Positions 56,866 through 64,000 of a stretch of 64,000 nt of DNA are shown one piece after another; the first letter of the stretch is position 1; each line of letters starts with the position of its first letter. The notes under the pieces were generated by a model, which saw only the letters and a list, made by a program, of their open reading frames with translations, was not told where the DNA came from and did no database searches. The translations under genes were made by a program, and so were the position numbers. The stretch covers positions 75,386,119 through 75,450,118 of the forward strand of contig JAVIAB010000124.1 of NCBI GenBank assembly GCA_032433765.1, read 5' to 3'. Source of the DNA: Megaustenia siamemsis. Taxonomy: Eukaryota > Mollusca > Gastropoda > Stylommatophora > Ariophantidae.

Positions 56866-57107
56866 CAGGCTGATCTGAACAGAACATATTTAGCCATATC
56901 CTTTCTTCATCCACATTTTGTTTACTTTTGCTCGCCCTTCTTCCCGTGTCATGAACTGAAACACCACCCTGTTATTTCTCAATCACCTCTGTCACGCTGA
57001 CGACCAACTAAGGAAAGTCTATCTGTAGTTTCAATGTCAACAATTGTGTCGGGCAAATGACTGAACTTTTCTTTGGAAACACGTTCCGCTCATGGACGTC
57101 AGCGTTA

Positions 57108-58102
57108 GCAAGCTTGCCTGTATCGGCCGGCCATATTTACAGACAGCCAAGCAAACTTGCCTGTATCAGCCGGCCATATTTACAGACAGCCAAGCAAACT
57201 TGCCTGTATCAGCCGGCCATATTTACAGACAGCCAAGTTAGCTTGCCTGTATCAGCCGACCATATTTACAGACAGCCAAGTTAGCTTGCCTGTATCGGCC
57301 GGCCATATTTACAGACAGCCAAGTTAGCTTGCCTGTATCAGCCGGCCATATTTACAGACAGCCAAGTTAGCTTGCCTGTATCGGCCGGCCATATTTACAG
57401 ACAGCCAAGTTAGCTTGCCTGTATCAGCCGGCCATATTTACAGACAGCCAAGCAAGCTTGCCTGTATCAGCCGGCCATATTTACAGACAGCCAAGTTAGC
57501 TTGCCTGTATCGGCCGACCATATTTACAGACAGCCAAGTTAGCTTGCCTGTATCAGCCGGCCATATTTACAGACAGCCAAGTTAGCTTGCCTGTATCGGC
57601 CGGCCATATTTACAGACAGCCAAGCAAGCTTGCCTGTATCAGCCGGCCATATTTACAGACAGCCAAGTTAGCTTGCCTGTATCAGCCGGCCATATTTACA
57701 GACAGCCAAGTTAGCTTGCCTGTATCAGCCGGCCATATTTACAGACAGCCAAGCAAGCTTGCCTGTATCAGCCGGCCATATTTACAGACAGCCAAGTTAG
57801 CTTGCCTGTATCAGCCGGCCATATTTACAGACAACCAAGTTAGCTTGCCTGTATCGGCCGGCCATATTTACAGACAGCCAAGCAAGCTTGCCTGTATCAG
57901 CCGGCCATATTTACAGACAGCCAAGTTAGCTTGCCTGTATCAGCCGGCCATATTTACAGACAGCCAAGGTAGCTTGCCTGTATCAGCCGGCCATATTTAC
58001 AGACAGCCAAGGTAGCTTGCCTGTATCGGCCGGCCATATTTACAGACAGCCAAGGTAGCTTGCCTGTATCAGCCGGCCATATTTACAGACAGCCAAGTTA
58101 GT
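57108..58102. repeat. 43-bp minisatellite, about 23 copies
   Basis: The unit AGCTTGCCTGTATCAGCCGG, CCATATTTACAGACAGCCAA, GTT. Variants are CAGCCGGCC / CGGCCGGCC and GTT / GCA / GGT. A 142-codon frame reads by three-unit cycles and is a by-product. Confidence 0.97.
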
Positions 58103-58185
58103 TGGCCCGATCGATCACATCGAATAACTATTGACAGGAATACTCTTACCTTCAAACTGTGCGATTTTCCTCTCTCCTTCCCTAT

Positions 58186-58186
58186 A

Positions 58187-58243
<57 letters not shown>
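58186..58243. repeat. (TC)n microsatellite
   Basis: About 26 TC units with a few interruptions. Confidence 0.95.
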
Positions 58244-58245
<2 letters not shown>

Positions 58246-58259
58246 AACTTAAGGTTTTT

Positions 58260-60540
58260 ATCTTTTAAATAATTAAAAAGTAAAAAAAAAATGATGGTCA
58301 TTCGTGCTAATGAATGGTTGATTTAGATCGTTGCAACATGAGGCAGTCTAATCACCAGAAACGTCGAGGAAATGTTTCGATCCATTAGTTTCTTGCTTCT
58401 CAAAGGTGGCGGACCTATATTACTCATGAGAACCAAGTGTGCTTGTCTTGTTTATTTTGAGCCTGAAAGTTTGTGAAATGTTCTGATTCTACCAGCCTAT
58501 GTTGGTTCCTGCCGCGTTATGCAAGATACTGATTTTGTTGTTGTCCTGCAAGACTGCGGTAGATGTGTCCACAACTGACAACTTTGTCTGTTCACGACCG
58601 ACGAGAGGAAGAAGAACGAGGCGGAATTATGAACCCATGACAGACATGATACATCCCTACACATTATATTACACAGTCTCTTCAGTCAGAAATATGTACT
58701 CATATTCTTGACATGTTCTTGTGCACACGTGACGTGTGTTCCAACAGTGGTCCTTACACACAAGACGCATTCTTACATTACATCCCCTTCTCGATACATC
58801 CACCCGGAAATTCGCTTATTCGCTATCCATATTACATTGAGATAACCCGCGTCTGCCCAGTCTCAGACCTTGAAGCCAGACAGCCCAATTGATTTTGGAG
58901 GTGGTGCCTGCTTGTGCTGAATATTACTGAATTATTCATCTCATGTTTGCAAGCCTCGGCAACTCTCGATTCTTGCCAGAGGCTTCGCTCAACTCGTAGT
59001 CTCCAGTATCAGGTACATTTCTTTCCAACGGTTTGGAACACAACTCTTAATGTGTAAGAAAGGGGGAGGGGTGGGGTGGAGTTCGTAGGTCATTATTTCA
59101 GCCTGTAGATGATAACAAAGAGTATTAACCAGTGCTACTTAACCCGTACTTGCTGCTCCATCAGTCTGTTTAGTTCGTGTAGTTAGGTCCTTCGCCACAC
59201 AGTGGGAGTTAACACATCGTTACTATTTATTTGAAATATTGCCGCCTTTTTTCCAAGAGGCCGGGGGTGGGTGCTCCTTCTCCAATCAGGCGGACTTAAA
59301 AAAAAAAAATATCCGGGATTAGAATGTAAAAGAAAAAAAAAAAAAACCAACTGACCTGCACATGACGTGGCGAAGCTTGCACAAATATCTACAGAAAATG
59401 AAATAAACGCCGGCCCATAGAAAGATAGAGAGTACCTTGTTTGTGATGACACCATACAAGAACTCATGTCGGATAAGTTTGCCGCCCATCCAGAAACAAA
59501 GTCTTATGATCGTATATTGTGACGCATTAAAGGTAGCGTTGTGCACTTAATGAACCGTTACAGTGTATCGTAATCTGGAGGTCAGTGTCGCAGCTTCTCT
59601 CTAGAAAGAATGACTTCTTCATGTGCTCGTTGACACAGACAGTCACGGTTATGTTATTGCAGCTAATCCGGCGGGAGGGGTGGGTTCAGTTGATTACATC
59701 AAGGGCAACATACAAATACAACCTAGCATGTACACTACTCGTCGACCTATGACCTTTATTTGCATGTCCTCACTGACATGACACCGCAGACCTCAGAAAT
59801 AGACTGCTGCTGTAATCATGTTAGTTGCATCCACATGCCAGTGCTCAATCGCTGTTCCTTTCTTAGGTTAGACATCGTCTGAATCGTTCATTGTTGTGAG
59901 GGCTTATAATAGCACTTTAGACAAACTAATAGATGCAGTTACTTTTAGTAGGCTAAGTGTATGCAGAGTTGCTGTTTGTTGATATACTAGACTAACCTAG
60001 GCAATTGTTGTTAAACGTTGTATTCCAAGCTGTTACAATCTCAAGACATCCCCCAACACACAATCTTTGAAGTGATCTCCCCTGTGTCATTCACTTGTCT
60101 TGAATATGTAGGGCCAGCACAAAAAGTCGCCTCTAAAGGATGGCATATTCACGCCAGTTTTGTCAGGTTCGGGATCCGCTGTTGTCGGACACGTTAGCTC
60201 TTGCTCCCGAAGCATTGACTGAGAGCCCAATAATTGCCTCAAGCAATCTTGTTATTGAAGCCCACATGTGGACAGCGTCAACTGCCCCAGTCTTCATTCT
60301 TATACTACACAGAGTTGAAGACAAATCTCGCTGTACGGTGATTCTTTCTTTGACTAGCAAAGAAACCAAGTTGACGTCACAACACAGACCCGGAACTGAA
60401 TAAAACAACACCGCCCTCTTCAGAATAAAACAAGATACTTGTGTCCTTTGTAGGAATTCCTTGAGACTTTTCGTGAATATTCAACTCTTGCTTTATGCTT
60501 ATGCCATTCCTAATATTTAACACGCCCAGTTCTTAATTTT
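58260..60540. other. No gene or repeat recognised; best place to look for host exons
   Basis: This is the longest stretch free of arrays and of recognisable transposons. Frames at 60140-60403 (+, 87 codons) and 60163-60411 (-, 82 codons) overlap and have no motif that I recognise. There are A-runs at 59297-59346 and no clear splice-bounded exon. Confidence 0.4.
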
Positions 60541-60543
60541 CAA

Positions 60544-60546
<3 letters not shown>

Positions 60547-60600
<54 letters not shown>
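60547..60600. repeat. (TC)n microsatellite
   Basis: About 26 TC units. Confidence 0.95.
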
Positions 60601-60603
<3 letters not shown>

Positions 60604-60739
60604 TGTTGTCCATAATATTCAACACGTCCGTTTCTTGTGCCTATCGGTTTTGTTTTTGCGCAGTGGATGTCCCTTGCTACCATAGACTATGTTATCATCT
60701 TTGGCAGGAACATGTGAGTGTCTGTTTTCTGATAGCAGA

Positions 60740-61378
60740 CCCAACATTGATGATATTTCAAATGTGTCCCCACATTGACGGTATCTCAATTATAGCAATT
60801 CCAAATGTATCCCCCACATTGACGGTATCTCAGTTATAGCAATTCCAAATGTATCCCCACATTAACGGTATCTCAATTATAGCAATTTCAAATGTGTCCC
60901 CACATTGACGGTATCTCAATTATAAACAATTTCAAATGTGTCCCAACATTGACGGTATTTCAATTATAACAATTTCAAATGTGTCCCAACATTGACGGTA
61001 ACTGAAGTATAACAATTACAAATGTGCCCCAACATTGAGGGTAACTCAATTATAGCAATTTCAAATGTGCCCCAACATTGACGGTATCTCAATTATAGCA
61101 ATTTCAAATGTGCCCCAACATTGAGGGTAACTCAATTATAGCAATTTCAAATGTGCCCCAACATTGAGGGTAACTCAATTATAGCAATTTCAAATGTGCC
61201 CCAACATTGACGGTATCTCAATTATAGCAATTTCAAATGTGCCCCAACATTGACGGTATCTCAATTATAGCAATTTCAAATGTGCCCCAACATTGACGGT
61301 ATCTCAATTATAGCAATTTCAAATGTGCCCCAACATTGACGGTATCTCAATTATAGCAATTTCAATGTGCCCAACAGT
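60740..61378. repeat. 43-bp minisatellite, about 15 copies
   Basis: The unit CAATTATAGCAATTTCAAAT, GTGCCCCAACATTGACGGTA, TCT. The left units are diverged (GTATCCCC, GTGTCCC) and the right ones nearly identical, so the array grew rightward or was homogenised there. Confidence 0.95.
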
Positions 61379-61484
61379 GCGCATTGACCAGCCGTAACCG
61401 ATCACTAGTAAAACGCAACTGCTGAACGTCATTTGTGTAATAAAAAAAAGACACACATTTGCTTGGAAAAGGGGGGGGGGGGGG

Positions 61485-61975
61485 AAATGTATCTTGGTAG
61501 TGTAGAAATACGACATCGATCTTTGGACTGAAGTGACCTGGGTTCAAAGCTCACTGCACACGGTCGAGTTGTTATTCTTTCTTTCCCCCCCAAAGTAGGA
61601 AAGTAATCCGTGGTGTTTCTTCGTGGCCTTATCCTCCTCCTATCTCTGGGTAGTGAGGTCCGATGTCTAGCCCTCTCTGGGTAGTGAGGTCCGATGTCTA
61701 GCCCTCTCTGGGTAGTGAGGTCCGATGTCTAGCCCTCTCTAAGTAGTGAGGTCCGATGTCTGGCCCTCTCTAAGTAGTGAGGTCCGATGTCTGGCCCTCT
61801 CTAAGTAGTGAGGTCCGATGTCTAGCCCTCTCTAAGTAGTGAGGTCCGATGTCTAGCCTCTCTCTAAGTAGTGAGGTCCGATGTCTAGCCCTCTCTAAGT
61901 AGTGAGGTCCGATGTCTAGCCCTATCAGCAGCACCTATGTTCGGTGTACAGTGATGATGATCCTAACATAAACAC
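61485..61975 (+). mobile_element. SINE-T copy carrying an internal minisatellite
   Basis: The head TGGTAGTGTAGAAATACGAC has a B-box-like GGGTTCAAAGC, and a TTTCTTCGTGGCC body segment and the end GGTGTACAGTGATGATGATC match the copy at 47085-47450. Between them one body segment is amplified (next entry). A G-run sits just upstream (61470-61484). Confidence 0.78.
61645..61925. repeat. 31-bp tandem repeat inside SINE-T, about 9 copies
   Basis: The unit TCTCTGGGTAGTGAGGTCCG plus ATGTCTAGCCC. The other SINE-T copy has one instance of the corresponding segment (TCTCTTGGCTAGTGAGATTC then GATGTCTAGCACTC, about 47229-47264), so the repeat was seeded by SINE sequence. Confidence 0.9.
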
Positions 61976-62137
61976 ATGATCTGACACACGGGAGTAACTT
62001 TCAGTGACGGCTGCATTAGTAAACATAGTATTTGCATATACACATGATACTGTTTGCCTTGACTGAATTGACGAATTGCGGCATAAGCTACTGAGATCGT
62101 GCGCATAAGCTCGCCCTTGCTATAACAGTTTACAAAA

Positions 62138-62142
<5 letters not shown>

Positions 62143-62174
<32 letters not shown>
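62143..62174. repeat. (GA)n microsatellite
   Basis: About 16 GA units. Confidence 0.95.
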
Positions 62175-62332
62175 GTTAAAAAATACGTCGCTTAATAATT
62201 TTTAAAAAATGTAAAAAAAAAATTGCATTTGGCTGAGTCCAGTACGAGACATTGCAGATGTGATCTGAGCGCACCTCATGCTGAGAGTGGACACAAATGT
62301 GTAAACACATTGACATACTAGAGGAAGTTTTG

Positions 62333-62425
62333 ACTTTTCCCACAATGCGAGTTTAACTGGTGTTTTCCCACAATGCGAGTTTAACTAGTGTTTTCCCACA
62401 GTGTGAGCATGACTGGTCTTTTCCC
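62333..62425. repeat. 28-bp repeat, three copies
   Basis: TTTTCCCACAATGCGAGTTT plus AACTGGTG, three diverging copies. The rest of 62180-62745 shows no gene. Confidence 0.8.
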
Positions 62426-62747
62426 AGGTAATTTGTTGTTGCCATTATTAGCTCTAAAATGTTCTACAATTGGTAGACTGAACACCAAATTTTATTTTCT
62501 TAATGTAATTGGCTTTATTTTTTACATTGCATGAGTTTTAATGCATAAAAAAATATCAAAGTTTTAAGTTAAATGTCAGCTGGCATGCTGTTACGTGTAG
62601 CAGTTCCTAGGCTAGCAGGCAGTGGTGTGGCCATTTCTTGATTCACTTCTTCCTGGCGGCGGTGATTACTTATCGTTAGGTCTTGCTCTTTTATTATTTG
62701 TTGTCACCCATCTTTAGTTTAAAATACCATTTAGTGGAGCATGTAAC

Positions 62748-62929
62748 AGACTTTGTGCTAGCATTAGTGAAGGTGTAGTTATTGGAATCTTTGTTGTAGC
62801 ATTTGTGAAAGCGTAGTTATTGTAATCTTTGTGCTAGCATTAGTGAATGTGTAGCTACTGGAATCTTTGTGCTAGCATTAGTGAAGGTGTAGTTATTGGA
62901 ATCTTTGTGCTAGCTTTAGTGAATGTGTA
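62748..62929. repeat. 38-bp minisatellite, left part (split by a SINE)
   Basis: The unit GTGAAGGTGTAGTTATTGGA plus ATCTTTGTGCTAGCATTA. It is interrupted inside a unit by the dimeric SINE and continues at 63292. Confidence 0.93.
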
Positions 62930-63291
62930 AAAAAAAAGTAAAGTACCCCCCGTCACGCCAAGTGGCGTATAGGGAAATATGGTGTTAGTGACCCTATATT
63001 TTACAGACCTTCAGCACATGATTTTTGGGTAATGTGGTCGGTATTACGCCCGTGCTGCTTTACTTTCCCAGAAAAAATCCGGTACCCATTTAAGGCTGGG
63101 TGAACCCGGAGCCGTCGGTTGGGATCGAACCCTACCACTTGTCCGTAGTAGTCCAGTTCACTAACCACTGAGCTATCGCGGCTCCCACTAATTTTTAGGG
63201 AATTAGTAAAACCCAGGTGTCCTCCCCAGGGTACGAACCCCGGCTGTTGCCGTGGTAAGCCACCGCCTATCGATTGCGCTAACCGGACACC
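62930..63291 (-). mobile_element. Dimeric tRNA-derived SINE, second copy, 14-bp TSD
   Basis: Same architecture as 20654-21019: unit 1 at 63291-63216 (GGTGTCC...GGACACC ends), a 29-nt linker, unit 2 from 63186 with A- and B-boxes, a body, and the 3' end GTACTTTACTTTTTTTT. Flanks TTAGTGAATGTGTA at 62916-62929 and 63292-63305 are identical; because they lie in a tandem array they are supportive but not independent proof. There is one A fewer in unit 1 than in the 20.65-kb copy. Confidence 0.93.
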
Positions 63292-63515
63292 TTAGTGAAT
63301 GTGTAGTTATTGGAATCTTTGTTGTTGCATTAGTGAAGGTGTAGTTATTGTAATCTTTGTGCTAGCTTTAGTGAATGTGTAGTTATTGGAATCTTTGTGC
63401 TAGCATTAGTGAAGGTGTAGTTATTTGAATCTTTGTGCTAGCATTAGTGAAGGTGTAGTTCTTGGAAATCTTTATAGTAGCATTAGTGAAGATGTAGTTA
63501 TTGTTATCTTTGTGC
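63292..63515. repeat. 38-bp minisatellite, right part
   Basis: About six further units, increasingly diverged to the right (ATTATTGAAACG...). Confidence 0.92.
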
Positions 63516-63738
63516 TATCATTATTGAAACGTATCATAAGTGAATCTTTGTACTAACATTGGTATTAGAAACAATGTGAAACCGTTATTGGATAGTGAAG
63601 TCATCTCTTTTGAATGATTATGTGTTTGAAGTAACAAAAATGGCGGGAAGAATGTAAATTCTTATTTTTTAAATTTAGAGCTATATTTTTTTCTGAGTTG
63701 GATTTGTGTCCTTAATATGTATGGTTTGTTTTCTATAC

Positions 63739-63775
63739 CTGAAGGAGGCTCTTGTCGAAACGTTGTAACTTGTTT
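63739..63775 (+). ncRNA. Hammerhead-like or PLE/DIRS-tail-like motif, weak
   Basis: CTGAAGGAGGCTCTTGTCGA followed by AACG resembles the CTGANGA / stem II / GAAAC pattern seen at 22.5 kb in the PLE tail, with an inserted G and poor stem II pairing. No PLE protein sequence is nearby, so it may be an old solo tail or chance. Confidence 0.3.
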
Positions 63776-63905
63776 TGTCTTTCTCTTAGTCAAGCTGCTT
63801 AATATCAGCTTATTAGTATTTGTGTTTTCTGCAGCTATTCTCGCGGCCCAGCACAGTATTTAATTTAAACAAAAATGATCTTGATATCTGTGCTTATCTC
63901 TAGAT

Positions 63906-64000
63906 AATGTCTAATCGTAATGTCTTCACGACGGCTCTGCGCCGAGTAATGTCTTCACGACGGCTCTGCGCCGAGTAATGTCTTCACGACGGCTCTGCGC
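63906..64000. repeat. 29-bp minisatellite running off the window end
   Basis: The unit TAATGTCTTCACGACGGCTC plus TGCGCCGAG. Three full or nearly full copies are visible, GC-richer than other arrays here. It is unrelated in sequence to the 29-bp array at 28.8-36.8 kb. Confidence 0.93.

Noticed and set aside
56533..57000. 155-codon frame with Ser/Leu/Phe bias
   Set aside because: Arises from a pyrimidine-rich degenerate microsatellite; no motif.
57587..58015. 142-codon repeat frame
   Set aside because: Three-unit cycle of the 43-bp minisatellite; by-product.
60140..60411. Overlapping 82-87-codon frames as a host exon
   Set aside because: No recognisable domain and both strands are open; without transcripts or homologues I cannot support either.

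Overview
This is eukaryotic, almost certainly invertebrate, intergenic DNA. I find no recognisable intact host gene, rRNA, tRNA gene or CRISPR. The mix of very many minisatellites, tRNA-derived SINEs with 11-14 bp target-site duplications (TSDs), RTE-like LINEs ending in (GAT)n, RNase H-bearing LINEs and a Penelope-like element suggests a lophotrochozoan such as a mollusc. That taxon is an inference.

Layout. 1-3.2 kb: two minisatellites (41 and 35 bp). 3.2-5.1 kb: sparse, with a LINE 3' fragment. 5.1-7.9 kb: 16-bp and 33-bp arrays. 8.2-14.3 kb: four RTE-B insertions, one broken by an inserted RTE-A/RTE-B composite and by a SINE. 14.3-16.5 kb: nothing recognised. 16.5-20.2 kb: 60/67-bp array. 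20.6-21.6 kb: dimeric SINE and LINE scraps. 22.3-28.7 kb: a 31-bp array split by a Penelope-like element. 28.8-36.8 kb: an 8-kb array of a 29-bp unit with higher-order structure. 37.4-38.3 kb: two short arrays. 38.5-41.0 kb: RTE-C and RTE-A pieces in both orientations. 41.1-42.2 kb: 70-bp array. 42.2-43.9 kb: RNase H LINE. 44.05-44.4 kb: a mariner-like MITE. 45.6-46.1 kb: 49-bp array. 46.5-49.1 kb: LINE, SINE and RTE pieces. 49.7-54.6 kb: a near-complete but frameshifted LINE (endonuclease, RT, RNase H) between inverted 20-bp repeats. 54.8-58.1 kb: 35-bp and 43-bp arrays. 58.2-60.5 kb: nothing recognised. 60.7-64 kb: more arrays, a SINE in which a minisatellite has arisen, a second dimeric SINE, and an array running off the window end.

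Tandem repeats make up roughly 40 % of the window. Every protein-coding stretch that I can assign belongs to a retroelement or transposon, and nearly all are broken by frameshifts, stops or truncation. The longest open frames (up to 815 codons, 28.7-37.1 kb) are a by-product of a stop-free 29-bp repeat and should not be read as genes.

The most interesting signals are a dimeric tRNA-SINE whose TSDs show that two tRNA-like heads moved as one unit; a nested RTE chimera joined at GATGAT microhomology; a hammerhead-like core in the Penelope tail; higher-order repeats in a 29-bp satellite; and two minisatellites arising inside transposons. I found no clear undescribed multi-gene system.
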